In this document: piece after piece, positions 34,801 to 47,106 of the stretch | Layout: every line of letters starts with the position of its first letter | How positions within the stretch are numbered: position 1 is the stretch's first letter | From: Phoenix dactylifera | Lineage: Eukaryota > Streptophyta > Magnoliopsida > Arecales > Arecaceae | Direction: 5' to 3' | Assembly (NCBI RefSeq): GCF_009389715.1 | Contig: NW_024067838.1 | Span: forward strand, 211,001 to 275,000 | DNA length: 64,000 bases | Program-made: the position numbers and the translations under genes | The notes under the pieces: generated by a model | Databases searched by the model: none | The model's input: the letters and a program-made list of their open reading frames with translations, nothing else | What the model was told of the DNA's origin: nothing

Positions 34801-37800
34801 TCATAATACGAAACAATTCCATAGAACGTGAAGTTTATCATACAAGGTTAACAAGATTTCATCCACAGAATCAAAAAAGGATGAGATAATGAACATTTCT
34901 TCATGCAAAGATAAATGAACATACCAGTGGAACAATGTATATTAAAACTGGAGAAAAATATTAGGAACTAGGAGACTTTTGTGAAGTATTATGAATATTT
35001 TCAGCGATCTGTAGAGCTGAAAGATAAAATGGATGCTTAAAGTAAACAATTTTAGAATATGATTAGGAAAATTGGCAGGTTAACAATTGGATGAGGGTGA
35101 AATTGCAATTGCACAGTTGGGTGCATAAAAATACCTTAGTTGATAGAACTTTTGTTGCAAGACCAAAGTGCCTCCATATATGGTTGCTTATAAATACTCT
35201 TTTAATGGTCTACAAGTTCCACATTAAATGTCAAATGAAGGTAAAACTTGATTTTGCTTGTAAAGTGGATTTGGACAGAGGCTTATGAATTTTGTTGGTC
35301 AGAGTTGTCTCTAATATGTACTGCAAAGGACAAGTTTGAATGGCATACTAAATATCAGCATGTAGTTTCAACAGATGAAGTCCCCAAAATTGTCCTTTAG
35401 CCAAAAAAAAAAAAAAAGTCCCCAAAATTGTCGTCCGGGGCCTCTAACCAAGGGGACTTATGATGATATCACCATATTAATCATGGTTTCTTACAGCCAC
35501 CTCATATCATGCCAGAAGCCTGCGAACACCTCACCTGCCGATGAACCATGATTACATCAGGATGCTTCATATAATCCTACCAGTTATTTATTTTTTAGGG
35601 TGATTTCTCTATCGAAAATCTTTGATAAAGCTTCGTTTTGAGGCTAATCTTGCTGAGCTGTAGACCAGTCCTGCTTGGTTGAGATCTCCACATGGATGAG
35701 TCAAGATTCATCCTCACCTGGTTGACATTGCAAATACAAGCCATGACTTGCTGCATGCACTATCGGCATTAACTTCATCATCTTGCCAAGCAAGGCCAGC
35801 TGCTCAAGCTGTGACCCACATCTTAAGGTCATGGTGCTGCTCATTCAAGTCATGATCCCATGTTGCTCAGTGTTCTTCACCATGTCAAGATCCATCCTTG
35901 ATGAAACTTTGCCCGCTTGGCCAAGTAAAACTATAGACTCATCGAAACTATACTTATTTTGCCCAGCTGCGATGTTATCTTCTTGGTCCATGATGCTACC
36001 TAAAGTCCCATGATATCACCCTTTTAAGCCGATATCATCATCATGCTCAAGTCCAATGCTTATATATATTAGTACTTTATGTACACGATATCATTTTTAA
36101 AAAATAATGCATCTCTTATACATCATTTGTTTATTTGTGCAATTGCACATACTCATGCACATTAACCAGTAGTAATTTAAGGGTCTTCATTACTTAATTA
36201 GACAATCCTCGTTAAAAGAATATAATTGACACTGGTTTCATTTGAAGCCACATGAAATAGTTCACACCTGTCCCATAACAAATCCTTATCAAGAACACAA
36301 TTTTTTTATTGACATTGAATAATGGTAGAATATGACTAAACAAAATTCTCCTGTAAGCTGTTAAGGTGAGGGTAATATAACTTTTCTTGTGATAAACTGT
36401 GGGTAATATAACTTGCTAGCATTCAACATACAAGGCCCTAGCAGCCACAATGCATCTGTTTTCTTTCTTTCCATCTCTCATCAAGAAGGCAGCAACCTGT
36501 GGCCGAATAAGACCCCCAGCAGCACACAACATTGAAACACATTTCTTTCATACTATAGAGATATCGTTGTGCCAAAATATATGATTAATTCCTTAGACAC
36601 AAAGAATATTCAAATATATTATCATTAAAGAGTCGATTAAGCAAGAACAAGATAGATACAATACAAATCTATTGAAGAAGGTTGAATGAATAGTGCAACC
36701 AAATTATTATATGCTTGAGTGAAGGTATTAATATCTAATTATAGAAAAGTAGCATATCAGCAACAAGTACCCAAATGTAAATTAAATGACTTCCATAAGA
36801 TTGTCAGCAGCTGTAATGAACATTAAGCCTACATACCTGTAAACAAGGAAGAATTGCAGGCTTGCGCAGTTGCAAGAAGTGAATGCACATTAGCACATAA
36901 CTGTACAGAAATTACGAATCAGAATCAACACTAGTCTTAAATATGTGCATGTTGCTGATCGATATCATGTGTAAAAATGAGCTAAAATGTAACTCACGCA
37001 TAACTAGAAAGTGTCCCTTGATATGTTTCATTGATGTGACGAGATCTGGCCCAATGTTTCACAATAAAAGCCAACTGCCTTAATCTGTCATCTATTTGCG
37101 CATAATCCTTCAGGAGCTTTGTGTTAACAACTGCTAAGAGATTATTGATGCATTTATCACAAGAAAGTCCAGTAACTGGATCCATCAGCTTTACTATAGG
37201 AACCCTAGCACGAGTTAGTGCCTGCGTCACTTGAACAATTTCAAGTGAGAAATCAGAACAAAATATTCTAGACAACATTTACATGAATTTATGTTCAGTA
37301 CGAAAGAAAATATTTGCATTGATTTATAATAACTACAAATCACACAATCACATTACTCATAGGCACATATTACTTCTTGTTTTCAATTTCTCTTACAATT
37401 GAATAATGCTTCTATAATAGAAATTTATAATGAAAGGATTGAAAGGAACATTATCAGCCAGAGAATACAAACTTCAACAGCAAAGTCCCTGGGAAAAAGG
37501 AAAATTTAGGACCTGACTAGTATGTTGTGATGTATATATTTTTAGGGATAAAGAGGAATTTAGATGAAACGGAATTTAAGTTGTTCTTGATGCAACACCG
37601 TCAAAGTTTATTATATGCCTTATACCAAAATGTGATCTTGTTCTAGAAAAGAACATCAGTAAGGATCATTTTCTTCAGCACATCGCTTAAATCAATCTAA
37701 ATCAGATCCTTTGCATTGCTGGACTACAGAACACCGCCATGGTATAGGGCACAACTGATTATTTCTGATTTTGTAATCTAGCCCATTGCTCCTCTACATA

Positions 37801-39093
37801 GATCACTCTGGCGAGTCTTCACTCTTGCATAAAGTAAGCACACTTAAGAATGAAATGGTGAAACATAGAAACTTTCAAAACTAAGCTCAAGTTTGATGAA
37901 AGATGGATATATAATTATGTACATGATCATTTCCAGAAGGAGATCAAATGAGATTTACCCATTTGATTTCTTCCCTTTTGGGGAGAGAAGGCATAGGTGA
38001 GGAATTGATGGGAAAAATAAATAACTATTTGGTCATATTGTCTGGAAATTCTTTCTTATCATATAAGAGAAATAGAAACCTTTTCCTTGGGAAGTCTTCA
38101 AGACTCTTGGTTGGTTGTTTATCAGGCCAGTGATGCACAGCAGTTCTGCAATAGGCCCTGATTAGACTTAAATTACATTATCCTCTACATCCTGTATAGA
38201 AATCTAAATGAAGTTAGCCTTCAACAATCATGCAAATGTTGTGAAACTTTGGTGATATACTTGGATTGCATGTGAAAAGAGGGTGACTCAAGCAACAATG
38301 ACCAATAAATTGCAGCAAAGAGGATTAAATAACAGAACACTCAATTTATAAGAGGCTAATGTTATTGCCACTATAATGGTTTACTATAGATGATGCTTAG
38401 AATTTTATTATGGTTTACTAAGAAAAGTAACATTCACAAAAAACTTGGTAATGAAAATATAGGAGGCTCATAATTTTTCCCTTTACAGGAGGGAATCTAA
38501 CAGAATCAGACGTACTTTAGTGAGAGGGGGAAAACTTTTCATTTTACCTGCAACATAGCTTCACATGGCAAAATGTTTTAGCTGTAAATATACAGTTGTG
38601 GCATAGGGTCATTGTTAGTCTTCTATCAGTGGTTTCTAAATCTATGTTGAATCTTGTTCTTATATTCATCCTTTCACCTTTTAATATAAATTTCCATATT
38701 CATTTATATGGAAAAAATAAGAAAATGGGAGGGAGGGGAAAAAAAGAGCACTATATTTCATTTTTGCCACCAGTATGATGAGAAGAAAGAATAAAAACTA
38801 ATTGTGATGGATATGGATAAATTAATTCTAATAGTACCTTCAAATGGAACCACAATAGACATGCAGGACATGAACATATGGAACATAGAGTATACCATAC
38901 AAGAGGGTTCATATATATTGAAGGCTAAACTGTTGGCCAGTGACTCAAGCCTCATTGATATTAAAATCAGATCAAAATCAAATATGCAAATATCAGATTT
39001 TGTCGAATTAAATCAGGTACAAAATAATCCAAAGACAAACCACAAGGATCATTTATAGATCAGGTCACTGCATGTACAACTATTTTAGCCTGG

Positions 39094-39168
<75 letters not shown>

Positions 39169-42100
39169 ATATATATACTAACTAAAAAGTACCTGCAAAT
39201 GCACATGGTCTTTAATAATATAATAGAAAGACACTAATATATAGATGAGTGTTAAACTTTTCAGATTATATTAAAATGTACAAGAAGGTAAGTTCCTACT
39301 AAACAAAATAGGGCAATTTGAAAAGTATAAGAAAGTAAAGACGACAATCGAGTATGCCATAAAGTATGGAATGGTTATATCAACCATTCGGAAAGAAATA
39401 CAGCTAATCATACGGTAAACAGAAGCCAGACAGTATGCAATCAATTAATGGAAAGGAGGACGATTTTTGTGGGTTTGAGGAGACACAAGAAGAATAGATG
39501 GAAAATAAAGGTTTGGTAATTGTATTTTACAAGGAAAGAAGGGCCAAAAAGAAATAGAATAGGCTTGAAAGCATGGTTCGCCATACCAATCCGAACCGAG
39601 AGATACGGAGTGTACCGTACCATACCGGTTCGGTACCGGTATACGGTACAGGAGGTGTACCGAGTACCGAACTGATACATAGTACGAAAGACGTACTGAT
39701 ACTCGGTACGCCGAAAAGATTTCATATCGTACCGTACTGACATAGTGTAGCATGGTCTGCCGTACCGGTCCGTACCGGCCGGTACGGGCCAGTACGTACC
39801 GGTCCGGCCTGGGACCGGTATCGGATCAGCGTAAAATCCGGTACCGGTAATTTATTGTTGAAGGACCGGTACGCCACCGGTACGGACCGGTACGGGACCG
39901 GTTCGGACCGGTACGGGACCGGTACGGACCGGTACGGGACCGGTACGGACCGGTACGGGACCGGTACGGGACCGGTACGGACCGGTACGAGACCGATTTC
40001 GTACCGGTCCGGGCCGCCACCGGTACGCCGACCGGTACCGGTACGGCGGACCTTGTAGTGTAGTGTAGCATCGGTACGGGGTCCGATACTGAGACAGCGA
40101 ACCTTACTTAAAATTCTTTCTTAAAACTACTACTAACCAACTTGATAGCCTAGAGAGCACCCAACTTAGAAAATCAGAGTTCATATACACATGAACTTTG
40201 CCATCAAGTGAGCGGATCTTTTGCCAAAATTATGAGACAAAGGAATTCTTCCAATATCTGAGCATGTGATTTGTTCTTTACCTCTTCATAAATCCAAATC
40301 TCTCACAATAGTTTATCTTGCAAAGAGCACGTATTTGATTATTGCATCCAGTTGACAAGTAACAACACTAAAGGCACATGGCCAACCCCCTCTGACTTGG
40401 TGGCTAGGTGGTCTTGTTATAAGCTTTGCAAGGGTTCAAGGATTGGCACCACCCTCTTCCTTTTCAAAACACTAAAGGCACATAGAAAATTCATTTTTGT
40501 TAAACTAAATTGACCATGTCATTCTAGTCTTTGCCTCGTTGATTTTCCACAATGGTGCCTAATAGGTTTATGCGGAACTTAACTGAGGAAACCATAGCGC
40601 CAGCAACCATCATTCTTTGGAAGAGAGAGAGACAGGATAGTTGTTTGGAATTGAGGGGGCTTCTAGATTTCGCTGAGTTGTAGAATTTGATCCAAATCAC
40701 AGACCGAGATGCACAAAGAGGGAGAGAGAGAAGTTGGCATAATTCAAAAATGTATTAGGCTTCAATCATGCAAAACCTGATCCAACCCAAACAGCCTATA
40801 TTCATGCATGTGTAGAAGTGGGCTCAAAATTCCATCTGATGCAATTGCATGGTTTAAATAAAACCAAAATAAAATCAAAATACCTATTAATTGTGCCTCC
40901 ATCTGTCCCAGTCCTTAAAAACAAGAAAAAAAAAAGAAAGGAAAGGAAAAGGAGGAGGAGGAGGAGGAGAAACATATTGATATTATCTTGTTATGACAGC
41001 CATTATATAATACACTAACAATTGTTTTCACAGTTAAATAGGAGAGATGTCAGATGGTTGACCCAAGTTAACCAAAGGGATGTTATCATGGAAAAAATAA
41101 ACATATATATATAGCATATAGTATGAAGCAACATAGAAAATCATGCAAAAGCCAAAAAGCAAATTTCTTACAAATTAATCCAACATAAATTTGAAGTGCT
41201 GTTACTAAATCACCTAGTTTCATTTGAAGAAGCAAAATTAATAGAACAAAAAATAATCAACTATGCTCGCCCTACTTATACCAAGATAGCTTCTTCTTTT
41301 TTTTTTATTTAGATTCAATTATCTATAGTAATCTTACATGCACCTCGATCTCAACTACCGATCAAGTCCATGTCTTCTACTACTCAAACTAAATAGCTTG
41401 ATAGCACCATTGAGATTTCCATTCTCACCTGACTTCTCATTAGTCAGAGAACAATAACCCATCATGTCCGGGTATTCCACAGCTCAAATTCAACAGTTTT
41501 GACCATACCATTGGGGTTTCAATTCTCACTTTGTTATAGGTTGCTATGGCTGATACAGCCTCTTCGAAGTATAGATAGGATGTCTGGTTTCAAATCCTGG
41601 GTATTGCTCTTTTCTTTTTTAAAAAAAGGATTTGGACCGACAGGCATGGAAGGGAGTTAACAGAGCTGATCCAGTATTTCAATAGAAACAGAACAAGAAT
41701 TTATAATCAGAACAATGTCAGGGAGTCCCAGTATATGTTTTAGATAAAATTGAATGGACGAATTTGATGTAGAAGAAACATGGATGGGTCTGATAAAGAA
41801 GGTAGCATTGGGGGCACACAAGGAAACCCTATAGATTGGGGATAGCATTAGCTATATATTGGCATGGTTAGATATGAGAGAGTTTCAGTGATTTGAGATG
41901 AATGGTTGAGATAGGTTTAATTGGATCCAAGGGTCATAAAGACTTGTTGATAGAAATTTATTCGTGCTTATATAAATACATACATATATATACATATACA
42001 TATAACAAGATGTAGGCATTATAAGCAAACTATCAGCACATGATTAATTAACGAACACAAGTAAAATATCCTAACAACAGAAATAGATGATAAATTAAGG

Positions 42101-44073
42101 AAAAGTTCTTACTAACAGAGATTTACTTTCTTAAATCTGAGGAGGATCAGGGTAGGTGCAAAATCAAATCGTATTAGTCTCAGACTGGTTTGGTTTCAGT
42201 TTAGTCACATATGATCCACATCTAATCCAGTTTGAAACAAACCAAATTTTTGATCCAAGTCTGACTAGATAACTTTGGTTCAGATTCTGGTCATTTCTAC
42301 TTCAGTTTCGAATCAGAAATGTCAATTCCATTCACTTGCAGCCCTAACTGCAATTCATCTGAACAATAAATTACGCTTCACAAAGCTATACACAAGCAAT
42401 AGAATTGCATGCACTTTATTATCACAATGCTTAGCTAGTAGAAAAAGAATAAATACAAAAAATTATTATACAAATCAGTATTTCAGGGAAAACAGGCACT
42501 TGACTCTTAGCAGTAATCATGTTTTAAGCATAAGATGCTGAACATTGTCATTTAACGAATAAAACATATTAAAGGACATGTGATTCTTGTTTACCTGCAC
42601 ATTTTGAAGATTTCCAGACTGTAAGATATCTGCCAACTTTAACAGAATATTGGGCTTGCTTATGTCATTGTCATCAATAGCAAGACAGACATCAATGTCA
42701 CTATTTGAGACCGCAAATGAATTGGCACATGATCCATAAAGGTACAGCTGAGCATTGGGCCATTCTTTGTTTACCAATTTCCCCAGTGAGAGTAACAATT
42801 TCTTTGGCTTGGCTATTTCCTCCTCCGTAGGTACTAAAGATTCAAAAATTGAAAGGAAACTATGTGTCAGCGCATCCATGTCCCAGCGACATTCCAGTGC
42901 TCTCCTTCGGATTCTCACTCGTTGGTTTGATACATAATGTCCTCTAAAAATATCTGACCTGACGTCCTGCAAATCATATGTGGCACGGAATACCAGATTT
43001 TCAGAAATACAGTTACAACAGGAAAGAGATCTATTTGCTTTGTTAAACTTTAGTCTGATAATTAACAAACATACACATCAGCACATAATTTTTAATAGTT
43101 TAGAGCAGCTGTTTACTTGCATGAGGTTATGGGTTCATACCCTAGTAGACATGTACAGCTCAGCGTGCTTTATACCAATTGAGCAAGAGTAAAGCAGTGT
43201 ACAAGCCTCTTACCCAAGGTTCACCGTACTATACAAAATCGGATAGTACAAAACGTACCATATTGTACCGGTTCGGTACTAGTACATAGTATGGAGGGCT
43301 TACTAACACTCGATATACCGAACCGGCCCGTATCATACCATACCAACACAGTGATAGTGTGGCACCGGTACGAGGCCCAGTACTAAGACGACATACCTTG
43401 TTGCTACCTACTTTGTGCTGAGCCAACATGGTTTGTTCCTTCTTAAGGACTACCCTCTGTTGTATGGCTCTAATAGTGTCCATCCGTGCGTGCACATGCA
43501 TGCAAAAGAAAAAAAACATAAACTCTAACAAACACGCCATGAAAGAAATGCCTATCTTAGGGCATCATTAGGCTAATGACCTAGGATACCAACTTTTCGA
43601 ATAGTTTTTGAAGCAAACAAATCCATTTTGAAAACTTCCAGCCTTGTGAACAATACAACACAAACACATGTCCACATAGTAGTTTAGCACCCATTTTTAC
43701 ACCGAATTTTAACCTCTACTGGACTACCTTTCTAGTTGTAGAAATCCACAAACAGTGATGATGTTTTCTCCCTTGGAATGCTTGTTTTATTTTAATTGGA
43801 TGAGATGATTGTTAGCAAGTCAAGCACTAGATAATGGTTCCTGGTTATAGGCATTATAGTGAGTATCGATCCTTCAATTAATATAAAAATGAGATAACAC
43901 AATAAGAGAAACACGTGTTACATGATTACAAATAATAGAAGAAAGAGACCAACATATACCAAAATCACTTATGGTTGATGCATTAACTTCACTCTAGCTT
44001 ATAAAAAGAGAACCATAAAAAGACATACCAGCCGACCAGCTTTTGCACATCATAAAGCAGCAATTTGGATGCA

Positions 44074-44112
<39 letters not shown>

Positions 44113-45621
44113 ACAAAGAGAAAGCGAAGCAAATAAACTTATATATATTTAAAGCCATACAAGATTCGAAGAGAGAACTTGTCACCTTTCCAAAGGCTAA
44201 GTGCAGAGTATACTGAGGAAATATTGGTTTACCTTACCCCGTGAAGTACTCATATGTGTCATGGCATTCCTAGCCTCTGAATCAACCCTAAGCTCCAGAG
44301 AATCCGTAAGTTGCTCCCCTAACACATCTTGTTCCCCACAAGTATCCCTTCTAGATGATATATCATCAATTTCTCTCTGGTCTGAACTTTCCAGACTGTT
44401 CCTTCTAGCGTTATTCCCTCTGTCAACAACCTCATAATTCGCATCCTTCTCTGATTCTCCAACAGGATGTCGACTGCTGTTGATAGGTTGACTAGAGCTA
44501 ACAAGCTGACTTTTAAGCTGCGATTTGAGGTGAATATCACTATGGGTCCTGTGATGATCATGCCGAAACTCTCTTTGTAAAACTACATGTTCTGGGTGAG
44601 ACGGAGACTGATGATTCTCGTCCCTCCAACTCCTCTCCCTCCTCCCCACCACCTTTTGATCCCCATCTTGCCTCTCATGCGTAGCGACCCATTGCTCCAG
44701 TCCCTGTGGCCTGTGTACAGGACCCAATGGCGTCCCTTGTTCCCTGATTCTACCTGACCTCTGAAATGGGGCACCCTTTCCTTTCTCTCCATGGAAATGG
44801 TTCCGCTCAAAGTGCCCACGTGACCTCTCAGCCTGCGCCTGGAAATGGTTCCGCTCAAAGTGCCCATGTGACCTCTCAGCCTGCGCCTTCCATGGCGCCG
44901 AACTAACTTTGGGGAGGCTCTGGCCAGCCAACCCTCTGTCCAATTCAGCAGCACGACCAGCCGGAAACTGAAAACCCAATGGGGGTCTCAAATCATTCCT
45001 CTCTTCTGGCCCCCGAGAACCGGAAACCTTCCTACTTGACTCTATTTTATCCACGAGAACCCTATCTGGATGCGGGTGCCCAAGAATTCCGTAAAGATCG
45101 CTGCTTGGACGGGCGGCAGCAAGAGGGCCGACGTTGGGAGCCGAAAACCCTAATCTTTGGTGGTCCATCCAGAAGAAAGGGTGGTTCCCGGTTCCGGGGG
45201 AGCCCGTGGCATCGGCGCCGAGGGGAGGGAAACCGGGGGGCGGCGGCCAGAGGCCCGGGTGCTGGGACAAGGGGGGAAGGGAGAAGTGGAGAGCTTCGGG
45301 GAAGTGGCCCGCCGCCGGCGGAGGAGGAGGAGGGTAGGAGGGCGGTGGAGGTCGGAAATCGCGGGGAAAGAAGGGGCAGCTGGGGCCGAAGGCGGCGACG
45401 GCGGGGTCGTGGTGATAGTGGGGTGGGCAGTTTGGGAGAAGAGGGGAAGGGGAGGCGGAGGGTTGGGTCTGAGGGGGGGTTTGGAGGAGGCGGAGGAGGA
45501 AGGCACCGTCCAAGGAGGAGGAGGAGGGCTTATCTTGAACGCCGGTGATTCCAGTAGTGTGGTCTCTGGAGAAGGAGGAGGAGGACGAGGGGGCTCCGCC
45601 GCCGCCGCCGCCGTCGGCCAT
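28646..45621 (-). CDS. URT1: UTP:RNA uridylyltransferase (terminal uridylyltransferase), six exons
   Basis: Cytoplasmic enzyme that adds uridines to deadenylated mRNA tails. Exons (minus strand): 45621-44233, 42966-42595, 37221-36998, 36900-36837, 34660-34464, 28877-28646. All borders have GT/AG and the frame closes to 825 residues (Arabidopsis URT1 is about 760). The N-terminal 460 residues are disordered and Pro/Gly-rich. [14 protein letters not shown] segment near residue 38 resembles the motif by which Arabidopsis URT1 binds the decapping factor DCP5. The nucleotidyltransferase domain has [18 protein letters not shown] (Asp 553 and 555) and a third Asp in [10 protein letters not shown] (609). 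The PAP-associated domain follows, and the C-terminus has [20 protein letters not shown]. Introns 2 and 5 exceed 5 kb and hold transposons. The symbol is given by close similarity recalled from memory. Confidence 0.93.
29740..30900 (+). mobile_element. LINE RNase H fragment (plus strand), split by another LINE
   Basis: In URT1 intron 5. [12 protein letters not shown] near 29840-29875 is the middle of a LINE-type RNase H (RVT_3). The domain resumes at about 30692 with [20 protein letters not shown]. The part between is a second LINE in the opposite direction. The 3' end has the A-rich run CCAAAAAACAAAGAAAA near 30890. Stops interrupt the frame; the 5' limit is uncertain. Confidence 0.7.
29969..30675 (-). 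mobile_element. 5'-truncated LINE inserted in the plus-strand LINE
   Basis: Minus-strand RNase H reading: [25 protein letters not shown] and [21 protein letters not shown] run at about 29970-29986 is its poly(A) tail. A 13-bp target duplication, AGCTGAGCATGCT, occurs at 29956-29968 and 30676-30688. Truncated 5' end, A tail and variable target duplication are textbook marks of L1-type retroposition. Confidence 0.85.
33046..33935. repeat. probable solo LTR of a gypsy element
   Basis: GC-rich island in AT-rich intron 5, starting TGATGGGGGC and ending GAACCACAATA, with GGAGG on both sides (33041-33045 and 33936-33940). It contains a TATA-like ACTATAAATAAAG at about 33711 and two roughly 130-bp tandem units (CAAGAACGGACTCCA ... 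CACTCATGATG). The end is TA, not CA, so one terminal substitution is assumed. No PBS or pol lies beside it. Confidence 0.7.
34464..34660 (-). CDS. URT1: URT1 exon 5: PAP-associated domain
   Basis: Encodes [19 protein letters not shown] through [19 protein letters not shown] to VRTGSII, between ATGCCAG and GTAAGTATC. Confidence 0.9.
36837..36900 (-). CDS. URT1: URT1 exon 4: 64-nt microexon-sized segment
   Basis: Encodes [20 protein letters not shown] plus Q, between TTCTGTACAG and GTATGTAG. Easily missed, but needed to join exons 3 and 5 in frame. Confidence 0.9.
36998..37221 (-). CDS. URT1: URT1 exon 3: third catalytic Asp and palm/PAP core
   Basis: Starts [18 protein letters not shown] after GACGCAG, contains SCDKCINN with the third Asp, and ends [12 protein letters not shown] before GTGAGT. 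Confidence 0.92.
37222..42594 (-). other. URT1 intron 2
   Basis: 5.4 kb. Contains a TA/TATG microsatellite (about 39097-39172) and a CGGTAC-rich repeat element (39574-40107). The rest is AT-rich without recognisable genes. Confidence 0.75.
39574..40107. repeat. CGGTAC-rich repeat element with expanded 10-bp minisatellite
   Basis: Ends ATGGTTCGCCATAC and (reverse complement of the right end) AAGGTTCGCTGTCTCAG form a short imperfect inverted repeat. The centre is a run of ACCGGTACGG units (about 39770-40050). It seems to be one copy inserted within another: the TAGTGTAGCAT segment occurs both at 39745 and at 40060. Apparent ORFs on both strands are repeat translations. Confidence 0.65.
42595..42966 (-). 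CDS. URT1: URT1 exon 2: nucleotidyltransferase catalytic core
   Basis: 124 codons, phase 0 at both ends. Starts [15 protein letters not shown] after ATTTGCAG and ends GNLQNVQ before GTAAAC. Holds the GS...SDID metal-binding motif of the DNA polymerase beta fold. Confidence 0.92.
43209..43402. repeat. short CGGTAC repeat element
   Basis: In URT1 intron 1. Begins AAGGTTCACCGTAC and ends GACGACATACCTTG, with inner similarity to 39574-40107 (GGTTCGGTACTAGTACATAGTA; CACCGGTACGAGGCCCAGTACT). About 190 bp; probably near the original size of the family. No target duplication found. Confidence 0.6.
44075..44117. repeat. (CA)n microsatellite in URT1 intron 1
   Basis: Near-perfect CA dinucleotide run, close to the exon 1 donor. 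Confidence 0.95.
44233..45621 (-). CDS. URT1: URT1 exon 1: disordered N-terminal region
   Basis: 463 codons from MADGGGGGG. Ser, Pro and Gly runs, the [11 protein letters not shown] motif, and a 17-residue tandem duplication ([14 protein letters not shown] and [14 protein letters not shown], bases about 44790-44890). I chose the donor at 44233 (GGTAAG|GTAAAC) over the one at 44238 (GGG|GTAAGG), because only the former keeps the frame into exon 2. Confidence 0.88.
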
Positions 45622-46084
45622 CCCCTTTACCGGCGGAGCGGACGGGCTTCGCAGTGAAGTCGAGAAGCCTCAGGGAGTCGGCAACGGTGGATGCCTACTT
45701 AACCAACGGGAGACCTAAAAGGTGAAGGAACGAGATATCATGAGTTTGTAATTAGCGGCATATTCTTTCGACCATGCTGAGGGGATAGCATAGCTTTCAG
45801 CTTTAGGATTGTGATTTGTTTAGATGGTTTTGAAGCACGAGTGGAAGGTTCTCTCGCTCGTTTGTTCTTATCTTCGTTTTCAGGTTTCATCCCACCACAA
45901 GAGGATACTGATCAGCTGGGCTAACAATGACTAATTTATTATATAAATTGATTTTTTTTATTGATATGGCTTGATATTTTATATATGATGGAAAATTGCA
46001 AAGTAGCACTATATTGCATGGTAAGCTCATGCATTTATCAACTCCATTGAGTGCAAGGCTGCAAATGGGTTGGAAACCCAACCC
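45622..46084 (-). promoter_or_regulatory. URT1 5' UTR and promoter region
   Basis: DNA upstream of the URT1 start. The first 60-100 nt are GC-rich like exon 1, then AT-rich. No single TATA box stands out. Confidence 0.45.
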
Positions 46085-46092
46085 GATGCAAC

Positions 46093-47098
46093 CAGGGCCG
46101 GCCCGAGCCCTAGGCGACTGAGGCGGTCGCGCCTAAGGCCCCGGGCCAATGGAAGGCCTCCGGGAGCAGAAGCTAGCTACGAGTCTTCCCCCTTGATGGA
46201 AGGGAGGTGGAGGGTTTCCTGGCCTGCAGAGGGCAATCGGGGAAGTTGGGGACAGTAGTTTTGTTTTGGGTGGAGAGAGAGAGAGAGAGAGAGGAGGGAT
46301 TTGGTTGGCTTCATACACACCTGAAGCCACTCTTATCTTTCATCCCTTCTCTTTTTGGTTTTGGTCTTGGTTTTCCTTCCCTCACATTACTCCTGATCCA
46401 GCTGGGCCATCAGGAAGAAAGATAGGGGGATTGGAGATGGACTTCTTGGAGGGTGGAGATTCTTTTAATTTTCTCCTCTCGGTTTCTTCTCCCCTCTTGG
46501 GTGGTAGAGAGAGAAAAGGAGGGAGGGGGTTGAATGGCTGCTATGCCGTGATGTTGCAGTTGCAGCTTCGGTGCTCACTTGAAGGGGGAGATGGTCTTTA
46601 GCAAAAGAAAAGGAGGGTAGAGAAAGAGAAGGGGGGAGGGGGGGTTGAATGGCTGCTGTTCCGTGATGTTGCAGGGGCTGCTTGGGTACTCACTTGAAGG
46701 GAAGATGGCGGGATGGGACTTTTATTAATTAGATGGAGTGAATTTTCCATAATGACCCTACTTTCTCTTGGACAAATTTTTTGACGCCATGGGATGGCCT
46801 TTTTCCTATTCTACTCTCGCTTCACATGATAAACAGTATTGCCAAGAACAGTTCCATGGCCTTTTTTTTTTAAGTATTTTTTTTTAATATTTTCATTCAA
46901 GAATTATATTAAACTGAGGCTTTTTGTCGACCTTTATTAGATTCATGCATCTTTGTTGAAATAGTGTACTTGACAGCAATCTATTTCCATAACATTTTTT
47001 TAAGTATTTTATATTTATTAAAAAAATTATTATTTAAAAAAAAGAGGCCTCATTTACTAAATTCGCCTTGGGCCCCCATATGTATTGGGCCGCCCCTG
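46093..47098. mobile_element. non-autonomous hAT transposon, 1006 bp
   Basis: Termini CAGGGCCGGCCC and GGGCCGCCCCTG are inverted repeats with one mismatch. An exact 8-bp target duplication, GATGCAAC, lies at 46085-46092 and 47099-47106. The 8-bp duplication plus CAGGG ends define the hAT superfamily. No transposase. The interior has a GA run (46274-46295) and a duplicated segment of about 65 bp (GGTTGAATGGCTGCT ... CTCACTTGAAGG, from about 46527 and 46643). Confidence 0.9.
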
Positions 47099-47106
47099 GA
47101 TGCAAC

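Noticed and set aside
39826..40071. ORFs in the CGGTAC minisatellite ([18 protein letters not shown])
   Set aside because: 10-bp repeat translation open on both strands.
44979..45657. Plus-strand ORFs over URT1 exon 1
   Set aside because: Arg/Gly-rich shadows of the GC-rich exon on the other strand.
46070..46601. ORFs within the 46-kb hAT element as a captured gene
   Set aside because: Low complexity and no similarity that I recognise. The element is non-coding.
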